DNA from: Terriglobales bacterium
GTDB taxonomy: Bacteria; Acidobacteriota; Terriglobia; Terriglobales; Acidobacteriaceae
Length of the DNA: 64,000 bases
Assembly: GCA_035567895.1 (NCBI GenBank)
Contig: DATMPC010000085.1
Coordinates: 1 to 64,000, forward strand
Reading direction: 5' to 3'
Shown: in pieces, positions 51,180-60,674 of the stretch
Layout: each line of letters begins with the position of its first letter
How positions within the stretch are numbered: the stretch's first letter is position 1
Position numbers and translations under genes: made by a program
The notes under the pieces: generated by a model
What the model saw: only the letters and a program-made list of their open reading frames with translations
Database searches by the model: none
Told to the model about the DNA's origin: nothing

Positions 51180-52430
51180 TCAAATCGAGCTCATATTCGA
51201 CAGGAACTCGCTGTTGGCTCGAGTTTTGCCGAGTTTATCGATGAGCAGTTCCATGGCTTCCACAGGTGATAGCGGGTTTAGCACTTTGCGCAGTACCCAG
51301 ATGCGTGCCAGATCATCCTTGGGAATGAGCAGCTCTTCTTTACGCGTACCGGACCGTTGAATATCAATCGCCGGGAATACGCGCTTGTCGACCAGCTTGC
51401 GGTCGAGGATGATTTCCATGTTGCCCGTGCCCTTGAATTCTTCAAAGATTACGTCGTCCATGCGCGATCCGGTTTCGACTAGCGCGGTGGCGATAATCGT
51501 CAGCGATCCGCCTTCTTCGATATTGCGGGCTGCGCCGAAGAAGCGCTTCGGACGTTGCAACGCGTTGGAGTCCACGCCGCCCGAGAGCACTTTTCCCGAA
51601 GGGGGAACGATGGTGTTGTACGCGCGTGCTAGTCGCGTGATGGAATCGAGCAAGATCACAACGTCGCGTTTATGCTCGACCAGGCGCTTTGCCTTTTCGA
51701 TCACCATCTCGGCTACTTGCACGTGGCGCGCGGCCGGTTCGTCGAAGGTCGAAGAGATGACTTCGCCTTTTACCGAACGCTGCATGTCTGTGACTTCTTC
51801 CGGACGCTCGTCGATCAGCAGCACAATCAACACAACTTCGGGATGATTCGTGGTGACCGAGTTTGCGATCGCCTGCAGCAGCATCGTCTTGCCGGTGCGT
51901 GGAGGAGCGACGATCAGTCCGCGCTGTCCTTTGCCGACGGGAGTGAGCAGATCCATCACGCGCGCGCTGATGTTCTCGCGCACGGTCTCCTGCTTGATGC
52001 GCTCTTGCGGATAAAGCGGCGTCAGGTTGTCGAAGAGGATCTTGTTGCGGGCTTCGTCGGGCGACTCAAAGTTGACGGCCTCGATCTTTACCAGAGCGAA
52101 GTACTTCTCGCCTTCGTGCGGCGGACGAACCTGGCCGCTTACCGTGTCGCCGGTTTTGAGGTCAAATTTGCGTATCTGCGATGGAGAAACGTAGATGTCA
52201 TCCGGACCGGGCAGGTAGTTGTAGTCGGGAGAGCGAAGGAATCCGTAGCCGTCAGGCAGGATTTCGAGGACGCCTTCTGCGAAGATGTGTCCTTCTTTTT
52301 CGCTCTGTGCTTGCAGGATCTTGAAGATAAGGTCCTGCTTGCGGAGACCGCTGGCGCCCGGGAGTTCCAGGGAGCGCGCGATGCGGGTTAGTTCTGTGAT
52401 GTTCTTTTCTTTCAGTTCAGCGATGGTCAT
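51180..52430 (-). CDS. rho: Transcription termination factor Rho
   Basis: A 416-residue hexameric RNA helicase. ATG 52430 follows AGGTGATC. The N-terminal domain ([20 protein letters not shown]) is followed by the RNA-binding OSB fold ([20 protein letters not shown]), the Walker A segment [20 protein letters not shown], Walker [21 protein letters not shown], and the arginine finger/Q-loop region [20 protein letters not shown]. The length is the short type without an N-terminal insertion. It is the downstream gene of an rpoZ-like gene and ends at a hairpin. Confidence 0.97.
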   Translation of the reverse strand: MTIAELKEKNITELTRIARSLELPGASGLRKQDLIFKILQAQSEKEGHIFAEGVLEILPDGYGFLRSPDYNYLPGPDDIYVSPSQIRKFDLKTGDTVSGQVRPPHEGEKYFALVKIEAVNFESPDEARNKILFDNLTPLYPQERIKQETVRENISARVMDLLTPVGKGQRGLIVAPPRTGKTMLLQAIANSVTTNHPEVVLIVLLIDERPEEVTDMQRSVKGEVISSTFDEPAARHVQVAEMVIEKAKRLVEHKRDVVILLDSITRLARAYNTIVPPSGKVLSGGVDSNALQRPKRFFGAARNIEEGGSLTIIATALVETGSRMDDVIFEEFKGTGNMEIILDRKLVDKRVFPAIDIQRSGTRKEELLIPKDDLARIWVLRKVLNPLSPVEAMELLIDKLGKTRANSEFLSNMSSI

Positions 52431-52548
52431 GATCACCTACGGGAGTTTTGCAAAGGGAGGTAACTGGGAAAAATTCGAGAAAAACTTCTGAAAACCTGCG
52501 AAGGATCCTGGGGGAAAGTTCGCCGCGCGGGCGCGCGGCGGAGGCTGC

Positions 52549-52767
52549 TTAAGCAGCCCGCCGCTGCGGCTCGAACGCTTCTTCAGTCGAACCCATTACT
52601 CGATCTGGGTTGTTTGCCCTGCCAACACGGCTCAGGACGTCATTCATCGTTTCCTGAACTCGGGTGTTGGGCTTGTGAAACTTGCGAGTGGCCTTCGAAG
52701 CCACCTGACAAAGGAGGTAACGGTTCTGCACCGTACCGAGAGCATCATAAATCAAATCAGAGCGCAT
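52549..52767 (-). CDS. RNA polymerase omega-like subunit
   Basis: A 72-residue protein: MRSDLIYDALGTVQNRYLLC, then QVASKATRKFHKPNTRVQET. The VxNRYxLxxxASKxxRK pattern matches the core of omega (RpoZ), which wraps the beta-prime C-terminus. The C-terminal 15 residues (MGSTEEAFEPQRRAA) are unlike E. coli omega. ATG 52767 follows AAAGGAAAAACC. It is 118 bp upstream of rho. Palindromes at 52521-52540 and 52543-52558 lie over or just after its stop. Confidence 0.65.
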   Translation of the reverse strand: MRSDLIYDALGTVQNRYLLCQVASKATRKFHKPNTRVQETMNDVLSRVGRANNPDRVMGSTEEAFEPQRRAA

Positions 52768-53507
52768 AGTATTAGGTTTTTCCTTTCTCTTTTAAAATCT
52801 TTAGGATACATCGCCTTCTTACCACCCTCGCAATGTCCTACAGGAACCCAGGTAAGCAGTTGCTTACCGATTAGACGGCACAAAGGCCCAAAAAGTCGCG
52901 GATCTTACTTGTATTGACTGCGTGCAGCGGATTTTTCTTCCGGGGGAGAAACTCTAGCGCGCGATAGGAGATGCCAAACCAGCTTGTAGAGTTGCTCAGA
53001 TCTAGCCAGGATCGTTGAAATCCTGTGCGAGAAGCCGTAGGGTAACCCCTCAAATAGCACCGGTCAAGGAAAATATTAGGGCGTGTAAGCGCCTGAAACC
53101 AGGGCGTAAACACCTAGTCATGCGGGCTTTCCTGCGCTCTTGACGCACGTTTATCCCTCATTTCGCGGCTCCAAGTTGCAGGTCTGGGGCGTTCCGTGAC
53201 CGCAATCAGGGCTCGCTTGCGCCCATCCAACCGCGCCCCGCAGGCTCGATGGCTCCCCTTAAACGGGTTCAAAACGCGCCCCCTAGCACGTCTTTGTCAC
53301 CCTTCACCCGCCATTTTCAGGGCTTCCAGAACAGTTTTGCGGCACTTCAAGCGCTGAATTGAGCACATACGAGCCGCTTTTGGGGACTCCGCGCGTCGAA
53401 TTTGACGTCGCTATTGCCGAATTGCGCGGCGCTAAGGAACTAATTGCGGCGCGCTTTTGCCTGTAACCTTTACCGCCATGCTCGGTTTTCATCTCCGAAA
53501 GGGACGG
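52768..53507. other. Long non-coding gap before the sigma factor gene
   Basis: 740 bp without a convincing gene. It holds the leaders of the divergent omega-like and ECF sigma genes. An 80-codon minus-strand frame (52871-53113) exists but has no family resemblance or good ribosome site. No tRNA, rRNA or RNase P-type core was seen. The sequence is not obviously repetitive. Confidence 0.4.
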
Positions 53508-54200
53508 ATGTTCAGCCGGCGAGCTGAAGAGCAAGCCATGGCAACGGCGCAAATCGGAGTACCCAGGGACGCAAGCTTTGTTCCAACCCGCGCACCTGAA
53601 GCTCACGCGCATCGCGCAATGACCAATTCGCTTCCAGACGAAGATCTCATGTTGCAAGTGCGGGAAGGTGTCGGAGAGATGCTTGGCGTGTTGTTCGATC
53701 GCTACCAGAGTCCGCTGTTCAACTTCTATTGCCGGCTTACCGGCGATCGTACGGCGAGCGAAGACCTGGTTCAGGACGTCTTTTTCCGCATTCTGAAATA
53801 TCGACAAACGTACAAGCCTGGCACTCCGTTTCGTGCCTGGATGTATCAGATCGCGCGCAACGCGCGGCAGGATTACCACCGCAAACATCCGCAGTCGCTG
53901 CCGTACGAGCCAGAGATGTCGCCCGCTGTGATCTCTGCCGACTCGGCTGACGCGGAGCAACAAGCAGCACTCTTGCATCGCGCGCTGCTGATGCTCTCGG
54001 ACGAGAAGCGCGAAGTACTGGTGCTAAGCCGGTTTCAGGAACTCAAGTACGAAGAAATCGCGCGCCTGCTCGACTGCGAAGTAGGCACCGTCAAGGTGAG
54101 GGTTCATCGCGCACTGCGCGAGCTGCGCGGAATTTTCGAGAAGCTTACCAGCGCGAAGCTGCGGCCGCCGGACGCCGGCGAGAAGGAACTACTGTCATGA
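53508..54200 (+). CDS. ECF-type sigma factor
   Basis: A 230-residue extracytoplasmic-function sigma factor. Region 2 is clear (LFNFYCRLTGDRTASEDLVQ, DVFFRILKYRQTYKPGTPFR, AWMYQIARNARQDYHRKHPQ) and so is region 4 (LLMLSDEKREVLVLSRFQEL, KYEEIARLLDCEVGTVKVRV, HRALRELRGIFEKL). Upstream ATGs at 53478 and 53538 are possible; ATG 53508 follows AAAGGGACGG. It overlaps the anti-sigma gene by four bases, so the two are translationally coupled. It probably controls a stress or envelope regulon. Confidence 0.9.
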   Translation: MFSRRAEEQAMATAQIGVPRDASFVPTRAPEAHAHRAMTNSLPDEDLMLQVREGVGEMLGVLFDRYQSPLFNFYCRLTGDRTASEDLVQDVFFRILKYRQTYKPGTPFRAWMYQIARNARQDYHRKHPQSLPYEPEMSPAVISADSADAEQQAALLHRALLMLSDEKREVLVLSRFQELKYEEIARLLDCEVGTVKVRVHRALRELRGIFEKLTSAKLRPPDAGEKELLS

Positions 54201-54997
54201 CCTGCGAACATTTTTGCGAACTTTTGCCCGCGTACTGCGAGCAGCGGCTGACCTCCCGTGACACGGCCTTCGTCCGCGAGCACATGGAGTTGTGCGCAAA
54301 CTGCCGCGCCGACTGCGAAATGTGGCAGAAGCTCGCCTCCCTGCCGCAGCAGGAGCCCAGCCCGGCGTCGCGTTCCCGATTTGAACACATGCTGAATGCC
54401 TACCAGGAAGGCCGCTGGGAAAAGGGTGGAAGAGGAGAGCGCGCCAATTGGTGGACAGCCTGGTGGCGCAGCGCCTTCGCTCCTCCGCTCGCGAGCGCAC
54501 TTGCAGCCTGCCTGTTGCTGGTTGGATTCATCTTCGGCGAGCACTACTCTTTGTCGCATCAGCCGAATAATTCGCAAATCGCGTCGATGCAGGCTGAGGT
54601 AACCACGCTTCGGCAGCTCGTGGCACTGTCGCTGCTGGAGCAGCAATCGGCCAGCCAGCGCTTGCAGGGCGTGAATTACAGCACGCAAGTCGAGCGTCCC
54701 GATCCGGAAATCTCCGCGGCGCTGCTGCACGCGCTGCGATTTGACAACAGTGTGGATGTGCGTCTGGCCGCGCTCGACGCGCTGAAGCGATACAAGGACG
54801 ATCGCCTGGTCCGTGCTGGACTGCTGACAGCATTGCAGGATCAGCAGTCGCCTCTGGTGCAGATCGCGTTGATTGATCTCTTCGTCGAGATGCGTGAGCG
54901 CGACGCTAAAGACCGTCTGCGACGCATTGAGCAGGACACGAAGGTGAATCCGGCGGTACGGCAGAGGGCGCAGTGGGGGATTCAGCAGTTGGGGTGA
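54197..54997 (+). CDS. Zinc-finger anti-sigma factor with HEAT-like repeats
   Basis: A 266-residue single-pass membrane anti-sigma factor. Residues 1-40 form a zf-HC2-type domain (His29-x3-Cys33-x2-Cys36). A membrane helix lies at about 95-114 (SALAACLLLVGFIFGEHYSL), then a short coiled coil (IASMQAEVTTLRQLVALSLL), and a periplasmic part at about 165-265 with HEAT-like helical pairs (VRLAALDALKRYKDDRLVRA, LQIALIDLFVEMRERDAKDR). HEAT repeats after the membrane helix suggest protein binding as the sensing step. It overlaps the sigma gene (ATGA). Confidence 0.88.
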   Translation: MTCEHFCELLPAYCEQRLTSRDTAFVREHMELCANCRADCEMWQKLASLPQQEPSPASRSRFEHMLNAYQEGRWEKGGRGERANWWTAWWRSAFAPPLASALAACLLLVGFIFGEHYSLSHQPNNSQIASMQAEVTTLRQLVALSLLEQQSASQRLQGVNYSTQVERPDPEISAALLHALRFDNSVDVRLAALDALKRYKDDRLVRAGLLTALQDQQSPLVQIALIDLFVEMRERDAKDRLRRIEQDTKVNPAVRQRAQWGIQQLG

Positions 54998-55051
54998 GCG
55001 CAAGGTGTAGGGAAGGGCATCGGCTTTAGCCGTGCCGTTTTCGGGTGGGAG

Positions 55052-55207
55052 CCCCTGCTTCAGCAGGGGGAGGATCGGACTTGCAGTCCGATCCGAACGA
55101 TGAGGGCTTTACGTTTCCATCGGGCTTTAGCCCTGGGCAGTTGCGTGGGCCAGCGCTAAAGCGCGAAGACTTAGTTGCTCTCGTCCTTACAGGGCTTAAA
55201 AGCCCTG
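55052..55207. repeat. Cluster of short perfect hairpins
   Basis: Three perfect hairpins lie in a 270-bp gap: CCCCTGCT-TC-AGCAGGGG at 55052-55069; GGATCGGACT with AGTCCGATCC (55072-55081 and 55085-55094); and CAGGGCTT-AA-AAGCCCTG at 55190-55207. A related GGGCTTTAGCCCTGGG lies between. These look like acidobacterial REP-type elements rather than coding sequence. Confidence 0.75.
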
Positions 55208-55270
55208 GCCCGCATAAATGCGAGCGCTCCCACCGTGACAGGGAGCTAATGAGTTTGAGAGGAAGTGGGC

Positions 55271-56263
55271 ATGACACATCACCGACACATCCAGCGCGTG
55301 GTCATCAGCATTGCTGTCGCACTCATGCTGAATAGAGCCGGACTCGCACAATCGCCGCGACCCGAAGTTCGTGCGGAAGCTCGTATAGAACCCCGGGTGC
55401 GCCCACATCCTCATCCGCATCCCCACATTCACGTCAACGACTGGGAAGAGTCGGAGCTGACGGTCACAGAGCAGGAGACGATCAACAAATCCTACGCGCT
55501 TCCCGTTGCGGGAGAGCGACGCAGCGTGGTCGTCGACAACATTTGGGGCTTCGTACACGTCACCGGCGGATCTTCCGACCAGGTGCAGCTTGTGGCCAAG
55601 AAGACGATCCGCGCCGAGTCGAAGGATGCGCTGGAGCTGGCAAAGAAGGAAGTCACACTCGACATCACGCAGCAGGGAAGTCTGCTCAAGTTCTATGTGA
55701 ATGGTCCATTCCGCTGCCAGTGTAAGTGCGATGGCTGTAGCGGTTGCAACAGTTTTCGCGATCACCAGGGCTACATCGTCAAATACGACTTCGAGCTGCA
55801 GGTTCCCCGCGACGTCGATCTCACGGCACATACCGTTAATGACGGCGACGTCATAGTGAAAGACGTTTCAGGACAGTACTCCGTCCACAACGTAAACGGT
55901 CCAATCGAGATGACGAACGTCGCCGGCTCAGGCACGGCCAAGACCGTGAACGGGGAACTGAAGGTGTTCTTCAGCGGCAATCCGCAGACCAATTCATCGT
56001 TTGCGTCGTTGAACGGCGACGTTGACCTGTACTTCTTGCCCAAGCTCTCAGCCGATCTGCGCTTCAAGACCTTCAACGGCGAGGTCTTCAGCGACTTTCA
56101 GATGTCTTCTTTGCCGCCGCGCCAGCCCGAAGAAGAACGTACCAGCGGCAAATTTGTATTCCGCGCGGACCGCTTCACCGGAGGACGGGTAGCTGCAGGC
56201 GGTCCGGAAATAAAAATCGAAACTCTAAATGGAGATATTCACATTCGTGAACGTCATGACTAA
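55271..56263 (+). CDS. Exported DUF4097-like beta-solenoid protein, with His and Cys clusters
   Basis: A 330-residue exported protein. ATG 55271 follows GAGAGGAAG, and the signal peptide is VVISIAVALMLNRAGLAQ. After an HPHPHPHIH stretch (about residue 50), the beta-solenoid repeats of the DUF4097/adhesin-like type are visible: VVVDNIWGFVHVTGGSSDQV, VNDGDVIVKDVSGQYSVHNV, VNGPIEMTNVAGSGTAKTVN. Between them lies a Cys-rich loop FRCQCKCDGCSGCNSF (five Cys in 11 residues). His and Cys clusters suggest metal binding. The next gene is a paralog. Confidence 0.75.
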   Translation: MTHHRHIQRVVISIAVALMLNRAGLAQSPRPEVRAEARIEPRVRPHPHPHPHIHVNDWEESELTVTEQETINKSYALPVAGERRSVVVDNIWGFVHVTGGSSDQVQLVAKKTIRAESKDALELAKKEVTLDITQQGSLLKFYVNGPFRCQCKCDGCSGCNSFRDHQGYIVKYDFELQVPRDVDLTAHTVNDGDVIVKDVSGQYSVHNVNGPIEMTNVAGSGTAKTVNGELKVFFSGNPQTNSSFASLNGDVDLYFLPKLSADLRFKTFNGEVFSDFQMSSLPPRQPEEERTSGKFVFRADRFTGGRVAAGGPEIKIETLNGDIHIRERHD

Positions 56264-57110
56264 TAAATTCATCTCATTCATTCAATTTGCAATCATCGCA
56301 GTTCTTTGTGCTCCGCTAACTCTTGCGGCGGCTGCAGTTGCGACGAGCAATCCCGATCGCGTAACGGTTCCGCTCAGCGATCCTACGCGGCCGGCATTCA
56401 TCAAAGCTCATCTGCTTAACGGTGGAATCACCGTGAAGGGCTATGAGGGCAAAGAGGTCATCGTGGAAGCTCGAGCGCGCGACTCTGAAGAGAGCGATAA
56501 GGAGAGCCGCGGCATGCGTCGCATTCCCATCAATAGCACCGGACTTGAAGTCGAGGAGGAGAGTAACAAAGTGAACATTGGCGCGGCCTCAACCCAACGT
56601 GCCATTGATCTGACCATCTCTGTCCCCGTGCGTTCCTCGCTCAGTTTGCACACGGTCAATGACGGCGACATTTTGGTATCGAACGTCGATGGGGAACTCG
56701 ACGTGAACGACGTCAACGGCGAAGTCACGCTAAGCGGTGTTTCAGGAACGGTCGTGGCCCATGCCTTAAATGGGAAAGTGCTCGTGACCTTCAATCGCAT
56801 CAACCCAAGCAAGCCGATGGCGTTCAGTTCACTGAACGGCGATATCGATGTGACGTTTCCGCCCGATCTAAAGGCAAACGTGGTGATCAGCTCCGACCGT
56901 GGCGAGGTCTACAGTGACTTTGATGTGGTGCTTGCAGCACGCGCTCCACAGCAGCAAACTGCAGAAGACAGTCGCGCAAAAGACGGCCGCTACAGGGTGA
57001 AGATCGACAAGAGTGTGCGTGGAACCATCAACGGCGGCGGCCAGGAGCTTCAGTTCCGCAACTTCAATGGCAATATCTATATCCGTAAGGCCGGAGTGAA
57101 GGCGCAGTAA
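56256..57110 (+). CDS. Exported DUF4097-like protein, paralog of its neighbour
   Basis: A 284-residue exported protein. The signal peptide is MTNKFISFIQFAIIAVLCAP, ending near LTLAAAA. The core has the same beta-solenoid repeats as the upstream gene: LSLHTVNDGDILVSNVDGEL, DVNDVNGEVTLSGVSGTVVA, SSLNGDIDVTFPPDLKANVV, and an ending LQFRNFNGNIYIRK. It lacks the His and Cys clusters. ATG 56256 overlaps the end of the previous gene by 8 bp; an in-frame ATG at 56229 falls inside that gene and is less likely. Confidence 0.78.
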   Translation: MTNKFISFIQFAIIAVLCAPLTLAAAAVATSNPDRVTVPLSDPTRPAFIKAHLLNGGITVKGYEGKEVIVEARARDSEESDKESRGMRRIPINSTGLEVEEESNKVNIGAASTQRAIDLTISVPVRSSLSLHTVNDGDILVSNVDGELDVNDVNGEVTLSGVSGTVVAHALNGKVLVTFNRINPSKPMAFSSLNGDIDVTFPPDLKANVVISSDRGEVYSDFDVVLAARAPQQQTAEDSRAKDGRYRVKIDKSVRGTINGGGQELQFRNFNGNIYIRKAGVKAQ

Positions 57111-57140
57111 GCGTTGTCTAATAAGTACTAAGTAACGGAG

Positions 57141-57162
57141 CGCCGGGTGCCTTCGCCCGGCG
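57141..57162. other. GC-rich hairpin
   Basis: CGCCGGG (57141-57147) pairs with CCCGGCG (57156-57162) around TGCCTTCG, 30 bp after the second DUF4097-like gene. A T run is not visible, so a terminator role is only possible. Confidence 0.45.
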
Positions 57163-57381
57163 GGCTTCTCATCCCTTACCCAACATGACCGCCTCCTGCT
57201 CACATTCGCGGTGAGCGAAAAACCGCAGGGCTACTAAAACGCCTACTGGAACCAGCCACATCTCTTCCCGTTGTCATCTCTCCCATCTCAATTGCGATTA
57301 CTAGAGAAGGGGCGATGCTCATTCGCCCACTTTCCCCCTGCCGGAGTCACCGGCCAGGAGGTATGAAGCATTGGAGAGTCA

Positions 57382-60300
57382 ATGAAAGTTAGGAAGAGTC
57401 AATTTCTTTCGCTATTTTTGGTAGCGATCTCGATGGCCGCGATAGCGGTCACGCAACAAGATCCGCGGACAGCGGGTTCAGGCGTTAAGGCGTCCGGAGC
57501 GACGGGCGAACCGAAGATGGTGGCCACCTTTGCCAAACTGCCGATGAGTTTCGAGGCGAATCAAGGACAGGCTGATCCCAGGGCTAAATTTATTTCGCGC
57601 GGCAAAGGATACAGATTATTCCTAGGTAGGGACGGAGCGGAGCTGTCGCTGCGAAAGGTATCACAGGGCAATCGGAAGCTGGATCGAAGTGCGAAGCTCG
57701 AAGCTGGCAGTGCGCAGGCCTCATCTTCCGAGGTTGTAACGATGAAGCTGGTCGGATCCAATCGCGCAGCCGAAGTGAGAGGAGTCGATCGGCTTCCGGG
57801 CAAGAGCAATTACTTCATTGGGAATGATCCGAACAAATGGCACCGGAACGTGCCGACGTATGCCAGGGTGAAGTACGAAAGCGTTTATCCGGGAATCGAC
57901 TTGGTCTATTACGGGAACCAGCAGCAGTTGGAATACGACTTCGTAGTGGCTCCAGGCGCAAACCCGAAGTCAATTCAGTTCAGCCTAGCAGGCCTAAATC
58001 CGAAACGGGAACGCTCCTCGAAGGACGGCGCCATCCGCATCGATGAAAACGGAGATCTTGTAATCCAAACGACGAGTGGAGATGTACGACTCCTTAAACC
58101 CGTCGTCTATCAAACAGCATTGAAGAACCAAGATGCCGGCGCTTCCGATCGGCAATCTTCCGCGCGTGACCGGCAGCTCGTGGACGGCCACTTTGTGTTG
58201 CTGGCTGCGAATCGGGTTGGGTTTGAAGTCGGAGCTTACGACAAGACACGTACGCTGATCATCGATCCTGTGCTCTCTTACTCCAGCTATTTGGGAGCCA
58301 GCAACTTCGACTTTGGAATAAGCGTCGCGGCTGATGCTTCTGGCAATGTCTACGTTTCCGGCGCGTCTTGCACGACCGACCCGGTCAATGACTCTAGCGG
58401 ATGTGATGCGACGGCGACCAAGATCAATGCCGCAGGTACTGCGGTGCTCTATTCAACCGTGCTCGGTGGCAGCGGCAACAACGATGATGCTACGGCGATC
58501 GCTTTGGACCCATTGGCAAACGTCTATGTCACAGGAATAACTTGCTCGCCGGACTTCCCGGTTACTGCCGGTGCTTTTAAAGCTACACTGGGCGGAACCT
58601 GCGACGCGTTCATCACTAAGCTCGACGCCAGCGGCAATACTCTTTATTCCACCTATCTCGGAGGCAGCAAGGGCAAAGACAACTTCGATGCGAGTGACGT
58701 GGGCACAGGCATCGCTGCGGACTCTACCGGAAATGCGTATGTGGTAGGCCAAACCTGCTCCACCGATTTTCCAACTAAGAACGCCTTCCAAACCTTCCAA
58801 GGCGGGCTGCTTCCTTGCGATGCGTTCGTCACAAAACTCAATCCAGCAGGCGGAGGTTCCGCCGATCTGCTTTACTCAACGTATCTCGGAGGCGCTACTG
58901 AAGAGGACCATGCCGAGAACGTCACCCTCGACTCCTCGAATCTCGTTTACGTCGTTGGCCAGGCTGGCTCACCAGATTTTCCAACAACCTCTGGAGCATT
59001 CCAAACCAAGCAGGGCGGCGTCTTCGATGAGTTCATCACGAAGTTTGACCTCACGAAGTCAGGTAAAGACTCGCTGCTCTACTCAACTTTCCTTGGAGGG
59101 AGTCTTCAGGAGCAAGACGCGGCCGGCATCGCTGTGGACTCGACTGGGAAGATCTATGTAACTGGAACCACGATTTCCAGTGATTTTCCGGTCACGCCAG
59201 GTGCCTTCCAAACGTCGGCGGTCGCCACCGGCGATCCCAATGTCGTAACGTTTAATGGCTTTGTATCCAAACTGAATCCTGTCGGTCAGGGCGCTTCCGA
59301 CTTAGTCTACTCAACGTATTTCGGACAAAGTCGTGAGTCAGGGAACGCGATTGCCGTTGGACCTACGGGAAGCATCTACATTGCTGGAGATTCCTGTTCC
59401 GGGAAGCTTCCGGTTACCAACGATGCACTCCAGAGCTCGCCTGGCGGTGGGCAATGTGATGGCTTTGTGGCGAAGCTGAATCCTGCGGGACAGGGCTCAT
59501 CGGACCTCGCCTTTGCCACATATCTTGGCGGCGCAAGCGAGGACTTCGCAAGCGGCATCGCGCTTGACGGCAACGGAAACGCTTATGTGGTGGGGGAGAC
59601 TCAATCCAGCAATTTCCCACACACTTCAGATGCGCCACGCGGAACTCTCAGCGGCAACTCCGACAGCTTTGTGGCGAGAATCCCGATTGGGAACTTCTCA
59701 ATTCCACCTATCTCCACAATCACCGTTGACGTAGGCGGATCAGGGAAGTCGTCCGTCACGGTGAATTCCAGCGGTGAGTTCAATGCTCCGGTGAATCTGA
59801 GCGTTTCCGGTCAGCCGAGCGGTGTGACTGCACTGCTGGATCCGAATCCGCTTACGCCGTCGGCAGGTGGTTCACAGTCTTCCAGTTTGACGGTGAACCT
59901 GGGCCTTGCCGCCACTCCCGGCGCATTCAGCCTGCACGTTAAGGGAGACTCTGGCCTGCTGACGCACTCAGCCTCGGCGCAGGTCATTGTGCGCGCTTCA
60001 ACGGAAGGAACCGGCACGGTAATTGACGGAATCACAGCTGCGGGCTGCATCGACAATGCGGGCATTAGCGGGGCTTTGATCAACAAGCTCAACCAGGCAC
60101 AAAGCTCTATCGACGCAGGACAAATCCAGGACGCCATCAACACGCTGAGCGCCCTGCTCAACCAACTCCAGGCCCAAAGCGGGAAGCACATCCACTCTTC
60201 GTGCACGGTGAACGGCCAGACGTTCAATCCGGTCGACGTGCTGTTCCAGGACGTGCGCGCCATCCTCGCGAGCCTGAAAGTGGCTAACACTCCGAATCCC

Positions 60301-60543
60301 GTCATGGGTTATGTCGTAAACGGCAGCAACGCTGGTGTCGGTGGAGTCACGGTGAACATCCTGAACACGCTCGACACGGCGACTTCCGATGCCACTGGCT
60401 TCTACTTCTTCGCTAACACCGGAAGTTTGTCGGTGGGCACAAGCTTTACGGCTCAAGTCGCAGGATTCCCAGCTGCTTCCCAGAGCTTCACATGGCAGGG
60501 AAGCACGATCACCCTTCCCAATCTCGTAGTAAACAGTAAGTAA
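57382..60543 (+). CDS. Large secreted SBBP-repeat protein
   Basis: A 1053-residue secreted protein. The signal peptide is FLSLFLVAISMAAIAVT. The N-terminal region has the typical acidobacterial opening (SFEANQGQADPRAKFISRGK, GYRLFLGRDGAELSL), then SNYFIGNDPNKWHRNVPTYA and YPGIDLVYYGNQQQLEYDFV. From about residue 310 to 770 run SBBP-type propeller repeats of about 60 residues (for example LYSTYLGGSKGKDNFDASDV, GIAADSTGNAYVVGQTCSTD, FPVTAGAFKATLGGTCDAFI). An Ig-like stretch follows, and a carboxypeptidase-regulatory-like beta domain (VMGYVVNGSNAGVGGVTVNI) forms the end. It is likely a cell-surface or extracellular binding protein; the ligand is unknown. Confidence 0.88.
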   Translation: MKVRKSQFLSLFLVAISMAAIAVTQQDPRTAGSGVKASGATGEPKMVATFAKLPMSFEANQGQADPRAKFISRGKGYRLFLGRDGAELSLRKVSQGNRKLDRSAKLEAGSAQASSSEVVTMKLVGSNRAAEVRGVDRLPGKSNYFIGNDPNKWHRNVPTYARVKYESVYPGIDLVYYGNQQQLEYDFVVAPGANPKSIQFSLAGLNPKRERSSKDGAIRIDENGDLVIQTTSGDVRLLKPVVYQTALKNQDAGASDRQSSARDRQLVDGHFVLLAANRVGFEVGAYDKTRTLIIDPVLSYSSYLGASNFDFGISVAADASGNVYVSGASCTTDPVNDSSGCDATATKINAAGTAVLYSTVLGGSGNNDDATAIALDPLANVYVTGITCSPDFPVTAGAFKATLGGTCDAFITKLDASGNTLYSTYLGGSKGKDNFDASDVGTGIAADSTGNAYVVGQTCSTDFPTKNAFQTFQGGLLPCDAFVTKLNPAGGGSADLLYSTYLGGATEEDHAENVTLDSSNLVYVVGQAGSPDFPTTSGAFQTKQGGVFDEFITKFDLTKSGKDSLLYSTFLGGSLQEQDAAGIAVDSTGKIYVTGTTISSDFPVTPGAFQTSAVATGDPNVVTFNGFVSKLNPVGQGASDLVYSTYFGQSRESGNAIAVGPTGSIYIAGDSCSGKLPVTNDALQSSPGGGQCDGFVAKLNPAGQGSSDLAFATYLGGASEDFASGIALDGNGNAYVVGETQSSNFPHTSDAPRGTLSGNSDSFVARIPIGNFSIPPISTITVDVGGSGKSSVTVNSSGEFNAPVNLSVSGQPSGVTALLDPNPLTPSAGGSQSSSLTVNLGLAATPGAFSLHVKGDSGLLTHSASAQVIVRASTEGTGTVIDGITAAGCIDNAGISGALINKLNQAQSSIDAGQIQDAINTLSALLNQLQAQSGKHIHSSCTVNGQTFNPVDVLFQDVRAILASLKVANTPNPVMGYVVNGSNAGVGGVTVNILNTLDTATSDATGFYFFANTGSLSVGTSFTAQVAGFPAASQSFTWQGSTITLPNLVVNSK

Positions 60544-60610
60544 GAATGCTGGGCTGGCGTGCGAACTCACAATCCGCGCGTCAGCCTGCCTTTCCCGCGC
60601 CCGCTCACGC

Positions 60611-60636
60611 ACCCAGGCGGCTACCGCTGCCGGTTC
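60611..60636. repeat. Single-arm copy of the 29.5-kb inverted repeat
   Basis: ACCCAGGCGGCTACCGCTGC and the next six bases closely match the right arm of the repeat at 29615-29637. The left arm is missing, so only a half element remains in the gap between the SBBP gene and padR. Confidence 0.6.
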
Positions 60637-60674
60637 TGCACTCTCATCAGACGCGGACTTCCCGGTTATTCTCC

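Noticed and set aside
52871-53113. 80-codon minus-strand ORF in the long gap
   Set aside because: No ribosome site, no family resemblance, and no similar ORF pattern on either strand.
54104-55003. 299-codon minus-strand ORF across sigma and anti-sigma genes
   Set aside because: The plus-strand products have clear sigma and zf-HC2 motifs with a coupled ATGA overlap.
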